Below, one piece after another: positions 16,741 through 25,618 of a DNA stretch of 64,000 bases. A program made the translations under genes and the position numbers. The DNA is from Halorubrum salsamenti (lineage in GTDB: Archaea; Halobacteriota; Halobacteria; Halobacteriales; Haloferacaceae): positions 186,001-250,000 of the forward strand of contig NZ_VCNL01000001.1 of NCBI RefSeq assembly GCF_007671685.1. The letters run 5' to 3'. How positions within the stretch are numbered: the stretch's first letter is position 1; every line of letters starts with the position of its first letter. The notes beneath the pieces were generated by a model. It was not told the origin of the DNA, made no database searches, and saw nothing but the letters and a program-made list of their open reading frames with translations.

Positions 16741-18522
16741 ATGCCAACAGACGTCGAGAACTGGAAATCGGAGGTGTACGGCAACGAGATCCGCGACCGC
16801 CTGTTCGAGTTCGCCGAGGAGGGGTTCGACTCGATCCCGGACGACGAGCGGGACGCGTGGTTCGAGCGCTTCAAGTGGTGGGGCCTGTACCACCAGCGGA
16901 ACGGACAGGAGGGGTACTTCATGATGCGGATCGGGACCCCGAACGGCGTGCTCGAGCCGGGACAGCTCCGAACCGTCGGCGAGATCGCCGACGAGTACGC
17001 TCGCGGCCCCGGGGTGAACCCGATCTTCGGCGGCGCGTACGCCGACTTCACCACCCGACAGTCGATCCAGCTCCACTGGATCGAGCTGTCGGACGTGCCG
17101 GCCATTTTCGAGAAGCTGGAGGAAAACGGGCTCTCGACCCAACAGGCCTGCGGCGACTCGTGGCGGAACATCGTCGGGAACCCCGTCGCGGGCAAGGACG
17201 GACAGGAGGTGATCGACGCGTGGCCCGTAATCTCCGAGCTCAACGAGACGTTCAAGGGGAACGACGACCACGCGAACCTCCCTCGGAAGTGGAAGGTGTC
17301 GGTGACCGGCTCCGCCGACGGCTCCGGGCAGGGCGACATCAACGACCTCGCGTTCGAGCCCGCGTACAAGGCGGTCGGCGGAGGCAGCGGCGGAGACGGA
17401 GCCGGCGGCGAGACCGAGGACACCGTCGGATTCAACGTCAGAGTCGGTGGCGGGCTCGCCCGCAACGAGCCGCGGTTCGCTCGCGACATCGACGTGTGGG
17501 TCCCCCCGGATCGGGTGCCGGACGTGGCCGGCGGGCTCTCCGCGCTGTTCCGCGACTACGGCGACCGCGAGGACCGGTACAACGCGCGGGTGAAGTTCCT
17601 CGTCGACGAGTGGGGCGCGGACGAGGTCCGCGAGACGCTACAGGAGGAGTACGTCGACTTCGAGCTGGAGACCGCCGGCCGGGACGTTCGCGAGGAGTAC
17701 ACCTACAACGCCGGCGAGGGCGAGCGCAACGACCTGATCGGCGTCCACGACCAGAAAAACGGAGAGAACTTCGTCGGGCTGAACGTGCTCGTCGGGCGGA
17801 TGGGCGCCGACGACGTGCTCGAGCTGGCCGACCTGGCCGAGGAGTACGGCTCCGGCGAGGTCCGGCTCTCGCAGCGCCAGAACGTCGTCGTCACCGACGT
17901 GCCGGACGACGCGCTCGACGAGTTCCTCGACGAGCCGCTGCTCGACCACTACTCGCCTTCCCCCTCGCCGTTCATGCGCGGCTCGGTCGCGTGTACCGGC
18001 ACGGAGTTCTGCTCGCTGTCGATCGTGGAGACGAAGAACCGACAGGTCCGATTCGCTCGCTGGCTGAAGGCCAACGTCGACCTCCCCGACGACGTCGACG
18101 AGTTCCACATTCACCTCTCCGGGTGTACGGCCTCGTGCGCCCAGCCGCAGATCGCCGACGTGAGCCTGCGCGGGATGAAGACCCGCAAGGACGGGGACCC
18201 CGTGGAGGCGCTCGACGTGGGGCTCGGCGGCGGGCTCGGCGAGGATCCGCAGTTCGCCCGGTGGGTCACCCAGCGCGTGCCCGTCGACGAGGTGCCGGGC
18301 GCGCTCGCGAATCTCGTGGAGAGCTTCGCCGCCGAGCGCGACGAGGGCGAGTCGTTCCGAGCGTTCGTCGCCCGCTACGACGACGACGAGCTCGACGCCC
18401 TCGTGGAGCCCGAGGAGACCGATTACGAGGACCCGATGATGCACAACACGAAGCGCACTTGGTACCCGTACGCCGAGGACGACGCGATGGAGGACGCGCC
18501 GCCGACGCCGGCGGACGACTGA
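16741..18522 (+). CDS. siroheme nitrite/sulfite reductase (ferredoxin-type)
   Basis: 593 residues. Six-electron reductase for nitrite to ammonia or sulfite to sulfide. Two ferrodoxin-like half domains are visible (FMMRIGTPNGVLEPGQLR; FVGLNVLVGRMGADDVLELA), and the siroheme/4Fe-4S ligands are the cysteines of SVACTGTEFCSL and HLSGCTASCAQP. There is a Gly/Glu-rich insert near residues 215-235. No nitrate reductase or transporter genes are adjacent, so assimilatory sulfite reduction is as likely as nitrite reduction. It is followed by a small gene that seems to travel with it. Confidence 0.88.
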   Translation: MPTDVENWKSEVYGNEIRDRLFEFAEEGFDSIPDDERDAWFERFKWWGLYHQRNGQEGYFMMRIGTPNGVLEPGQLRTVGEIADEYARGPGVNPIFGGAYADFTTRQSIQLHWIELSDVPAIFEKLEENGLSTQQACGDSWRNIVGNPVAGKDGQEVIDAWPVISELNETFKGNDDHANLPRKWKVSVTGSADGSGQGDINDLAFEPAYKAVGGGSGGDGAGGETEDTVGFNVRVGGGLARNEPRFARDIDVWVPPDRVPDVAGGLSALFRDYGDREDRYNARVKFLVDEWGADEVRETLQEEYVDFELETAGRDVREEYTYNAGEGERNDLIGVHDQKNGENFVGLNVLVGRMGADDVLELADLAEEYGSGEVRLSQRQNVVVTDVPDDALDEFLDEPLLDHYSPSPSPFMRGSVACTGTEFCSLSIVETKNRQVRFARWLKANVDLPDDVDEFHIHLSGCTASCAQPQIADVSLRGMKTRKDGDPVEALDVGLGGGLGEDPQFARWVTQRVPVDEVPGALANLVESFAAERDEGESFRAFVARYDDDELDALVEPEETDYEDPMMHNTKRTWYPYAEDDAMEDAPPTPADD

Positions 18523-18553
18523 CGATGCGCTCGACGGACCCGGAGGCGAACCG

Positions 18554-18850
18554 ATGAGCGATCGACTGCTCCGCGTGAACGCCTACACGACGCTCGATCT
18601 CGTGGAGGGGCGCGCCCGCGGCCACGAGTTCGAGAGCGAGGCCCCCGGCGTCGTGAACGTCACCGCGCCTCGGGAGGACCCAGAGCACGTCACGTTGCAA
18701 GTCGAACTCGACGACACGGCGATCGACGACCTCACCGCCCACGCCGACGAGATCGACCTCTCCACCGCGCAGGCGCGGACACTCGCCGAGACGCTGGAGT
18801 CGACGGCGGACAGGGTCGACGCCGCGCGAGACGGCGACGACTGCTTATAA
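18554..18850 (+). CDS. DUF6360-like small protein downstream of the siroheme reductase
   Basis: 98 residues, MSDRLLRVNAYTTLDLVEGRA..., ending at a TAA that is also part of the TTATAA box of the repeat element at 18845. Resembles a haloarchaeal small family (DUF6360, from memory) often found next to nitrite/sulfite reductase; function unknown. A 10-codon ORF (18525-18557) links the reductase stop to this start by an ATGA overlap, so it is probably in the same operon. Confidence 0.7.
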   Translation: MSDRLLRVNAYTTLDLVEGRARGHEFESEAPGVVNVTAPREDPEHVTLQVELDDTAIDDLTAHADEIDLSTAQARTLAETLESTADRVDAARDGDDCL

Positions 18851-19412
18851 ACAAGCGCAGCGGTGCGGTGGCGCGCGCCTCCGAGCGCCCGTTGGGCGCT
18901 CGGAGCGCGTGCGAGGGACGCGGCGACCGAAGGGAGCCGCGAGGCTGGGGAGGTGTGAGGCTGCGGTTGCGGTGTGGGTGGGATTCAAAGGGGTAGCCGC
19001 GAGGACGGCACAGGCGTTCACGAGAGCAAAGCTCTCGTGAGCCAGTCAGAACGCGAAGCGTTCTGATGACGACGTAAGCACCGCAACGAGGGAGCGAAGG
19101 AAGTGAGCGACCGAGTGAGGAGCGTGGTTCGAGAGAGCTACGCTCTCTCGTCATCACGAGACGCCTTTGGCGTCTCGAACGACAGCGAGCGTGTGCCGTC
19201 CTCGCGGCTGGGGCTTTGGAGGTATGCTCCACCGGTTCGTGATCAACGATTTATAAATGAGCGGCTGAGGCTCTGGAAGTGTCCGCCGTCGAGCCGAAGT
19301 TACGGATTTATAAGCGATCATCTGAAAATCGGAAGCGGTCCACCGCGCGAGTAACCGTTTATCAGCGAACACTTAGAACTCCGTCAGAAACGGTCCTCAC
19401 GCTAGCGTCCAT
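18845..19412 (+). repeat. dispersed structured element, copy 1, with tandem ~55-bp tail units
   Basis: Starts with TTATAA (18845-18850), then GGTGGCGCGCGCC (18867-18879), a 12-bp perfect hairpin (18879-18890 with 18894-18905), CGCGGC/GCCGCG (18919-18924/18936-18941), the block GAGGCTGGGGAGGTGTGAGG ending 18960, GTGGGATTCAAAGGGG (18978-18993), and a 17-bp perfect long-range stem (18995-19011 with 19193-19209). Four further hairpins lie inside it (19018-19040, 19046-19066, 19130-19150, 19157-19177). It then ends in GGCTGGGGCTTTGGAG. From about 19228 to 19412 there are four degenerate ~55-base units, three containing TTATAA. Matches copies at 49043 and 50051-50355. No coding gene is evident. Confidence 0.85.
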
Positions 19413-20438
19413 TTATAACTCTAGTCCGCGGATCGCGACGCTTCCCTCCTCGCCACCGTCCCCGTCTTCCACCCGTCCGATCACGCGTCCGTCGGTCTCG
19501 GCGGCCAGCGACTCGGCCGCGTCGGGGTCGAGCGCCGCGACGAAGCCGGTCCCCATGTTGAACGTCCGGTGCATCTCCTCGTCGGAGACGCCCCCCACCG
19601 ACTGCACGAACTCGAAAACCGGCTGGGGGTCGAACGCGTCGTCGACGACGTACCGGTTCGCGCCGAGCCGCGTCAGGTTGGTCCAGCCGCCGCCGGTGAC
19701 GTGGGCCGCGCCGCGTACGCCGTGGTCGCGCATCGGGTCGAGGAGGTCGGTGTAGATCCGGGTCGGCTCTAAGAGGGCCTCGCCGACCGTCTCGTACCCC
19801 TCGAACGGACACGGGTCGGTGTACGCGTGCTCGCGAGTCGCGGCCTCGCGCGCGAGCGTGAGCCCGTTCGAGTGGATCCCCGACGACTCCCAGCCGACCA
19901 GCGCGTCTCCCGGCCGCGCCGCACCGTCGAAGACGGCCTCTTTCGCGGCGAGCCCGGCGCAGGTCCCCGCCAGATCGAGGCCTTTGATCACGTCGGGCAT
20001 CACCGCCGTCTCGCCGCCGACGAGTTCCATGTCGGCGAGGTCGGCGCCGCGCGCGAGCCCCTCGCCGACCTGCTCGGCGAACCGCTCGTCGGGCTCGTCG
20101 ACCGCGAGGTAGTCGACGAACGCGACGGGGCGGACGCCGGCGGCGACGAGGTCGTTGACGTTCATCGCGATGCAGTCGATCCCGACCGTCGAGTAGTCGC
20201 CGAGCGCCTCGGCGACGAGGAGCTTCGTCCCGACCCCGTCGGTCGCCAGCGCGAGGTAGCGGTCGCCGATGTCGAGCAGACCGGCGTAGTCGCCCTCTCC
20301 CTCGCCGACCGCGCCGATCAGCGCGGCGGTCGCCGCCTCGCTGGCGTCGATGTCGACGCCCGCGTCCGCGTAGGTGAGTTCGTCGTCGGCGTCGCCTCCG
20401 CTCGCGTTTCCGTCGTCTTCGCCGTCGCCCTCGGTCAT
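19413..20438 (-). CDS. purM: phosphoribosylformylglycinamidine cyclo-ligase
   Basis: Fifth step of purine synthesis; closes the imidazole ring with ATP to give AIR. 341 residues from ATG 20438, chosen over the long upstream extension of the frame because conserved sequence starts with LTYADAGVDIDA after an acidic leader of ~20 residues. Motifs: LATDGVGTKLLVAEAL, GIDCIAMNVNDLVAAGVRP, ELVGGETAVMP and HVTGGGWTNLTRLG. It is downstream of the M50 protease gene on the same strand. Confidence 0.95.
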   Translation of the reverse strand: MTEGDGEDDGNASGGDADDELTYADAGVDIDASEAATAALIGAVGEGEGDYAGLLDIGDRYLALATDGVGTKLLVAEALGDYSTVGIDCIAMNVNDLVAAGVRPVAFVDYLAVDEPDERFAEQVGEGLARGADLADMELVGGETAVMPDVIKGLDLAGTCAGLAAKEAVFDGAARPGDALVGWESSGIHSNGLTLAREAATREHAYTDPCPFEGYETVGEALLEPTRIYTDLLDPMRDHGVRGAAHVTGGGWTNLTRLGANRYVVDDAFDPQPVFEFVQSVGGVSDEEMHRTFNMGTGFVAALDPDAAESLAAETDGRVIGRVEDGDGGEEGSVAIRGLEL

Positions 20439-20521
20439 GTGTGTCGAGGGACGCCCGCGGAGCAAAAGCGCACCGTTCCCACCGAGCGACCGAGACGTCA
20501 GCGATGGATCCCCCGCCCGAC

Positions 20522-21190
20522 TCAGAACGGCCCGCCGAAGCCGAGCCCGAGAACGAACACGAGCCCGACCGTGAGCAGGACGGAGAGGGCGAAGAAGCCG
20601 GCCCACACCGGCTTGCTCCACCCGATCACGGTCTTCCCGTCGAGTGGGCCGTACGGGATCAGGTTGAAGGCCGCGAGGAAGACGTTGATCGCGATCCCGC
20701 GAGAGCCGATCAGCGTGACCACCGGGCTCCCGATGACCGGACCGAGCAGGAGCGCCGGCAGGAACACGAGCGTGAGCAGGAGGTTGACGACCGGTCCCGC
20801 CAGCGCGATGTGGCCGTGTTCCTCGGGCGTCAGTCGGCCTCTGTGGTGGACCGCGCCCGGCGCGGCGAAGATGAAGCCGAGGAGCGAGCTCATCACGGCC
20901 AGGAACAGCATGCTGTTGTCCGCGCGGAACTCGGCCACTTGGTCGTAGTGGACCGCGACGACCTTGTGAGCGATCTCGTGGAGGAGGAACGCGACGCCCG
21001 CGGTGAGCAGACCGACCAGCAGCGGCGGGACGACGCCCGCCGCGAGCAGCCGATCGAAGCCGGCGGTGCCGTTCACGAAGAAGAACGTGAACGCGACGCC
21101 GAGCGCGAGCCACGCGACCACCAGGTCGCGGATCTCGGTCCCGCTGAAGTAGAGGCCGGCGATCCGGCGGCCTTGAAGGGTTCCGCTCAT
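20522..21190 (-). CDS. M50 family (site-2) membrane metalloprotease
   Basis: 222 residues, about six membrane segments. The zinc-binding HEIAHK motif is at residue ~71 and the second motif NLIPYGPLDGK near residue 180, both as in site-2 proteases. Compact form without PDZ or CBS domains. Substrate unknown; the family cleaves membrane-anchored regulators or signal peptides. It lies 49 bases downstream of the TraB-family gene and upstream of purM. Confidence 0.9.
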   Translation of the reverse strand: MSGTLQGRRIAGLYFSGTEIRDLVVAWLALGVAFTFFFVNGTAGFDRLLAAGVVPPLLVGLLTAGVAFLLHEIAHKVVAVHYDQVAEFRADNSMLFLAVMSSLLGFIFAAPGAVHHRGRLTPEEHGHIALAGPVVNLLLTLVFLPALLLGPVIGSPVVTLIGSRGIAINVFLAAFNLIPYGPLDGKTVIGWSKPVWAGFFALSVLLTVGLVFVLGLGFGGPF

Positions 21191-21239
21191 GCGTTCACCT
21201 CACCGGCGCGTCGGGTTATGCCCACCGCAAGGCACCGAC

Positions 21240-23060
21240 TCATGCTCCACCCGTGACCGCGCTCCGGATCAGATCCGCGCCGGTCTGTGCCCCCTCGATC
21301 ATGAGCCGCCCCACCTCGTCGACGCCGCCAACGTCGCCGAACATCGCGGGGATGACGTACACCGCGAACAGGAAGCTCGCGACGATGCTGCCGATGTTCG
21401 TCATCGCGACCACGACGATGAGCTTGAACAGGGGCACGTCGAGCATCGCGGAGACCAGCTCCGAGGGCGACTGCGTCTCGTCGGAGAGCAGTTCGTTGAG
21501 CCGCCCGATGTCGCCGACGTTCACCGTCAGGCTCCGGAGTTCGACGTAGCCCGTGAACCAACCGGGAGCGAGCATCGGGTTGATCGAGGTCATCCACGCG
21601 ACGGCACCGCCGACCCCCGCCGAGGTCCAGCGCGCGCCGGCGAGCTTCGCGAACGCGAACGCGAACGCGCCGTTGATCAGGAACCACGCGCCGAACAGCC
21701 GGAACAGGAACGCGTTCTCCACGCCGGCGAGCGCGAGGAGGACGAAAAAGCCCACGAACCCGACGGTGATCGCGTAGCCGATCGCCTTCTTCCACGGGAG
21801 TCCCCGCCCGCGCTCCTTCCCGACGAGGTCCTCCATCGGCGGGAGCGACGCGGGATCGGAGAGATACCCCTCGATCCCCGCGCGGTGGCCCGCGCCGACG
21901 ACGGCGACCACGTCGTACCCGGCCTCGCGGAGGGCGACGAGCCGGTGGGAGATGAAGGCGTCGCGCTCGTCGATGAGCGCTTCCGCGCCGCCCGGAGAGA
22001 ACTGCCGGAACTCCTCCATCATCATCGTCACCACGTCGGTGTCGGTTAGGTCCTCCATCCCCAGCTCCTCGATCCCGCCGTGTTCGGGCTCGCCGGTGCC
22101 CCGCCCGACGACGGTCATCGCGAGAGACGCGAACACGCCGAGGGTCAGGCCGAGCGAGATTCCGAGCCCGAGACTCCCGACCGCCGTCACGGCGAAGCCG
22201 CCGAGGTACGTCTCGACGAGCCCGTCGAGCGCGCCGACCGCGGCGGCGGTGATTCCGGAGGAGACGCCCAGTATCGCCGCGGCGTAGAGGCGTCCGTCGG
22301 GCGAGAGCGCGACTTTCCCGACCTGATCGACGGCGATCGCGACCGCGACCGCGGCGAGGACGCCGCCGGTGACGCTCGTCAACAGCGCGTCGGTGACCCC
22401 GACGCTCCCGCCGAAGAGCCCGATCACGGGGCCGGCGATGATCCCGACGAACAGTCCGACCAACACCCCGACCACGCGGGAGTCGGTGACGCCGAACGCG
22501 AGCCCGCCCACCATGCGCAACTTCTCGGCGATCGACATCCGGGCCCAGAAGCGCTGGATCGTCGTCTGGATGTCCCGGTCGACTAGCGCCACGTCGATGC
22601 CGAGCCCCTCGGCGACGTCGATGGCGGCCCGCATGTCGGCGCCGGGCTCGATGTCGAAGCGGTCGCCGAGTTGCGTCTGGACGTACGACAGCATCCAGTA
22701 CGCGAGGAACTGGAAGACCGTGTTTCCCCGCAACAGGTCGCTCGCGTCGAGGTCGTCGGGACTCTCGCCGTTCATCTGGCGGTACCGGCCCTCGTCGAGC
22801 TCGACGGCGACCACGTCGGGCCGCTCGCGCTCGATCGTCTCTTCGACCTCGTCGACGGACTGCTCGGAGACGTGCGCGGTTCCGACCACCGTCACCGAGC
22901 CGTCTCCGTCGCCGCCGTCGGGAGGCGATCCGATCGCGCCGCTCGCAGGGGCACCCTCGCCGCCGGTCGACGCCGAGTCGATTTCCGTCGGCGCCGGGTC
23001 GCTCGCCGTCGGGGGCGGGGACGCGCCGTCGGATCCCCCTGGCGTCTCTGTCATTGCCAC
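21240..23060 (-). CDS. TraB/PrgY (GumN) family membrane protein
   Basis: 606 residues (an alternative start is the Met two codons on, 23054). After an acidic ~50-residue leader the TraB domain begins with VTVVGTAHVSEQSVDEVEETI, followed by VVAVELDEGRYRQM and VVGAGHRAGIEGYL. A mid-domain insert and the C-terminal ~200 residues carry several membrane helices, as in other archaeal members. The family is related to the Tiki/TraB metalloprotease-like fold; archaeal function is unknown. It is divergent from the winged-helix gene at 23163. Confidence 0.82.
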   Translation of the reverse strand: MAMTETPGGSDGASPPPTASDPAPTEIDSASTGGEGAPASGAIGSPPDGGDGDGSVTVVGTAHVSEQSVDEVEETIERERPDVVAVELDEGRYRQMNGESPDDLDASDLLRGNTVFQFLAYWMLSYVQTQLGDRFDIEPGADMRAAIDVAEGLGIDVALVDRDIQTTIQRFWARMSIAEKLRMVGGLAFGVTDSRVVGVLVGLFVGIIAGPVIGLFGGSVGVTDALLTSVTGGVLAAVAVAIAVDQVGKVALSPDGRLYAAAILGVSSGITAAAVGALDGLVETYLGGFAVTAVGSLGLGISLGLTLGVFASLAMTVVGRGTGEPEHGGIEELGMEDLTDTDVVTMMMEEFRQFSPGGAEALIDERDAFISHRLVALREAGYDVVAVVGAGHRAGIEGYLSDPASLPPMEDLVGKERGRGLPWKKAIGYAITVGFVGFFVLLALAGVENAFLFRLFGAWFLINGAFAFAFAKLAGARWTSAGVGGAVAWMTSINPMLAPGWFTGYVELRSLTVNVGDIGRLNELLSDETQSPSELVSAMLDVPLFKLIVVVAMTNIGSIVASFLFAVYVIPAMFGDVGGVDEVGRLMIEGAQTGADLIRSAVTGGA

Positions 23061-23127
23061 GACGTACTCCGTCGTCGCGTTTAGGGTTTGTGAGTCGGTG
23101 ACCCCGCGTCTCCCCCTCGAAGATCCA

Positions 23128-23137
23128 ACAAATTTGT
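23128..23137 (+). promoter_or_regulatory. 10-bp perfect palindrome in divergent promoter
   Basis: ACAAATTTGT centred about 30 bases upstream of the ATG at 23163, where a TATA box is expected, in the 102-base gap between the TraB-family and winged-helix genes. A possible operator for the winged-helix protein; it may equally be only the AT-rich promoter core. Confidence 0.4.
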
Positions 23138-23162
23138 ATCCTCACGGCGCGGAGGGGCCGGT

Positions 23163-23870
23163 ATGTCGCGGCTGTTGCCCTCCCTCCCCGACGCGACCCC
23201 CGAAGACAGAGAGCCCCGGGTGGTCGGCGTCGACGACGACGACGCGGACGAGCTCATCGCCGCGCTCGGCTCCGAGACGGCGCGCGAGATACTCACGCGC
23301 CTCCACGACGAGCCGGCGACCAAATCGGAGCTCGCCGACGCCGTCGACACCTCGCTCCAGAACGTCCAGTACCACCTCTCGAAGCTCGACGGCGCCGACC
23401 TCGTCGACGTCGTCGACACGACCTACTCCGAGAAGGGCCGAGAGATGGAGGTGTACGCGGCCGCGGACGAGCCGCTCGTGCTCTTCGCCGGCGGCTCGGA
23501 GGCGTCGCGCGGGATCAAGTCGGCGCTGATGCGGCTGCTCGGCGGCTACGGGATCATCGGGCTGGCGGCGGTCGCGGCCCAGCGGGTCCTCTCGGTGACC
23601 GGACCGACCGCCCGCGTGTCGAGGAGCACGGACGGGAGCGCCGGTAGCGACGGCGGCGACGTCGCGACCGAAGACGCCGCGGACGGGCCCACTATTGAGT
23701 CCTCCCCCGACGGCGGCGGAAGCGGAGAGATCGACGGCACCGTCGAGTACGTCGTCGATCCGCTGGCGGACTACGCCGTCTCGCTGCTCGAGCCCGGAGT
23801 CGTATTCTTCCTCGGCGCCGCGCTCGTGTTCACGATCGGCTGGGCGTACTGGTACTGGGGCGACCGCTGA
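23163..23870 (+). CDS. winged-helix (ArsR-like) regulator with C-terminal membrane segments
   Basis: 235 residues. Residues ~28-100 are a winged helix (ELIAALGSETAREILTRLHD, TKSELADAVDTSLQNVQYHLSKL, with the wing TYSEKGREMEVYAA). Two hydrophobic segments follow (MRLLGGYGIIGLAAVAA and VVFFLGAALVFTIGWAYWYW at the C-terminus), separated by an acidic loop. Membrane-anchored ArsR-like proteins are common in haloarchaea. Ligand and targets are unknown. Confidence 0.85.
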   Translation: MSRLLPSLPDATPEDREPRVVGVDDDDADELIAALGSETAREILTRLHDEPATKSELADAVDTSLQNVQYHLSKLDGADLVDVVDTTYSEKGREMEVYAAADEPLVLFAGGSEASRGIKSALMRLLGGYGIIGLAAVAAQRVLSVTGPTARVSRSTDGSAGSDGGDVATEDAADGPTIESSPDGGGSGEIDGTVEYVVDPLADYAVSLLEPGVVFFLGAALVFTIGWAYWYWGDR

Positions 23871-23957
23871 GGGGGTCCGCTACCCGAGCGAGGAGTCACC
23901 GGGGCTGCCAGCGATCGCGTGGGACAGCTATTCATGTCGCCGCCGCCACGATCCGGT

Positions 23958-24410
23958 ATGGAACACGAAGCCGAGGTCGTCGGGGTCGGAGCGGGCTCCG
24001 CACCCGGCGGCGACGTGCCGGCAGTCATCCTGTCCGCGCGCGACGAGTACGTCCCGATCTTCGTCAGCGCCGATCAGGCCCAGTCGATCGGGATGGCGCT
24101 CGAAGGCGAGCCGTTCGATCGGCCGCTGACGCACGATCTCCTCGTCGATATCCTCACCGAGTTCGGGGGAGCGATCGACCGCGTCCGGGTCGACGACCTC
24201 CGAGACGGTACCTTCTACGCGAAGGTTGACGCCGAGCGGTACGAGGACGGCGAGCCGGAACGGTTCGTCTTCGACGCGCGCCCCTCCGACGCGCTCGCGC
24301 TCGCCGTCCGGATCGACTGTCCGATCGTCGTCTCCGACGAGGTGATCGACGAGGCGGGACGCTCGCAGGACTCGGTCCGGTTCGACGACGGCCCTCAAGA
24401 GGGGGCCTGA
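23958..24410 (+). CDS. bifunctional nuclease (BFN/DUF151) family protein
   Basis: 150 residues. VILSARDEYVPIFVSADQAQSIGMALEG and RPSDALALAVRIDCPIVVSDEV match the BFN domain, reported in other organisms to have RNase/DNase activity. The start at 23958 is preferred to 23919 since the extension is not conserved-looking. Role in archaea unknown. Confidence 0.85.
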   Translation: MEHEAEVVGVGAGSAPGGDVPAVILSARDEYVPIFVSADQAQSIGMALEGEPFDRPLTHDLLVDILTEFGGAIDRVRVDDLRDGTFYAKVDAERYEDGEPERFVFDARPSDALALAVRIDCPIVVSDEVIDEAGRSQDSVRFDDGPQEGA

Positions 24411-24559
24411 CTTCCCGCGCCGCCCGCTGTCCGGCGCCGCTAGCCGCCCCTGTTCGGCGCCGCTAGCCGCCCGCCCCTGTACCGCCAGCCGCACCCCCGT
24501 ACCGCCAGCCGCCCGACGCCGGTCACCGGGTTGAAGTCGCCCGCCGTCCCACCGACGAC
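24411..24559 (+). repeat. short degenerate tandem repeats
   Basis: Two copies of GGCGCCGCTAGCCGCCC followed by two of GTACCGCCAGCCGC, forming a ladder of CCGC(T/C)AGCCGCCC-like units (about 24434-24511). C-rich on the plus strand; no gene is seen. Confidence 0.55.
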
Positions 24560-25042
24560 ATGGACGAGACGGCAACAGTCGCGGAGTCGTACACCGAGAT
24601 GACCGAACTGCTGTTGCCGAACGACACGAACAACCTCGGACGAGCACTCGGGGGCGCGGTCCTCCACTGGATGGACATCTGCGGCGCCATCGCCGGGATG
24701 CGCTTCTCGAACCGACAGGTCGTCACCGCCTCGATGGACCACGTCGACTTCATCTCCCCCATCGAGATGGGCGAAGTCGCTGTCATCGAGGGGTATGTGT
24801 TCAACGTGGGGACCACGAGCCTCGACGTGAAGGTCGACGTGCGCGCCGAGAACCCCCGTACCGACGAGGAGCGCCGCACGACGACCTCCTACTTCACGTT
24901 CGTCGCGCTCGACGACGAGGGGAACCCGGCGAGCGTCCCGGAGCTGACGACGCCGACGCCGGAGGAGGAGGCGCTGCGCGACGAGGCGATCGAGGGGCGT
25001 CGCGAACAGCTCACCGACATCGTCGAGCGGTACGACCTGTAG
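24560..25042 (+). CDS. hotdog-fold acyl-CoA thioesterase
   Basis: 160 residues. PNDTNNLGRALGGAVLHWMDICGAIAG is the hotdog helix with its catalytic-site Asp, then VTASMDHVDFISPIEMGEVAVIEGYV and the TTTSYFTFVALDDEGNP strand. Resembles the YciA/BACH group, which hydrolyses a range of acyl-CoAs. Stand-alone gene. Confidence 0.9.
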   Translation: MDETATVAESYTEMTELLLPNDTNNLGRALGGAVLHWMDICGAIAGMRFSNRQVVTASMDHVDFISPIEMGEVAVIEGYVFNVGTTSLDVKVDVRAENPRTDEERRTTTSYFTFVALDDEGNPASVPELTTPTPEEEALRDEAIEGRREQLTDIVERYDL

Positions 25043-25078
25043 GTTGGCAGTGTGGTCGGCTGGCGACCTCCAGACGGC

Positions 25079-25618
25079 TCACCGGGTCGTGCTCACGTCG
25101 TCGACGCCGCCGTCGACCGCCTCCGCCGATCCGGCGACCACGTCGACGAAGCCGTCCGTCTCCGCGACCGCGTCCTCGTGCGCCTCGCGGACCAGCGCGG
25201 TGGATTCGTCGACCGATCCCACGTTGCCGGCCGCGGCGAGGTGGCTCCCGCAGCCGCAGTCGGACGCGCCGAAGCCGCCGACCGGGCCCGCGGGGAGTCG
25301 GTCGGCGACCGCGCACTCCACGTCGGCGCCGACGCTCCGAACGACGCGGTCGATCCGGGCGTCGGGGCGGCCGAGCAGGTAGTCGACGTGCCAGTGGCGC
25401 ACGTCGTGTTCGCCCCGAGCGGTCCGACGGTGGCGGTCGACGCGGGAGAACCCGCTGGCGCCGAGCGCGCTGCCCGTGTAGGCGTAGACGCCGGATTCGA
25501 ACCGATGTTCCCCGAGGGCGCCGACCTCGATCGCCGCCGGCGACGCGAGTTCGACGAGGAGGGTGTAGGTGCCGCCGCCCGGGTCGTCAGAATCCGCTCC
25601 CGCTCTGCCCCCGCTCAC
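25079..25618 (-). CDS. DUF123 (GIY-YIG-like) protein
   Basis: 179 residues from a GTG at 25618 that overlaps the stop of the DCC-family gene (GTGA). GGTYTLLVELASPAAIEVGALGEH, GVYAYTGSALG and HVDYLLGRPDARI are the DUF123 core; the C-terminal half contains GGFGASDCGCGSHL, also usual for the family, then an acidic tail. Often fused to or near endonuclease III in other archaea; no nuclease gene is adjacent here. Catalysis unproven. Confidence 0.82.
   Translation of the reverse strand: MSGGRAGADSDDPGGGTYTLLVELASPAAIEVGALGEHRFESGVYAYTGSALGASGFSRVDRHRRTARGEHDVRHWHVDYLLGRPDARIDRVVRSVGADVECAVADRLPAGPVGGFGASDCGCGSHLAAAGNVGSVDESTALVREAHEDAVAETDGFVDVVAGSAEAVDGGVDDVSTTR

Noticed and set aside
16410-18557. 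715-residue ORF over the siroheme reductase gene
   Set aside because: Arg-rich shift-frame translation; the reductase motifs lie in the other frame.
19103-19755. ORFs across the repeat element and antisense to purM
   Set aside because: They run through hairpins and TTATAA units with no conserved protein features.
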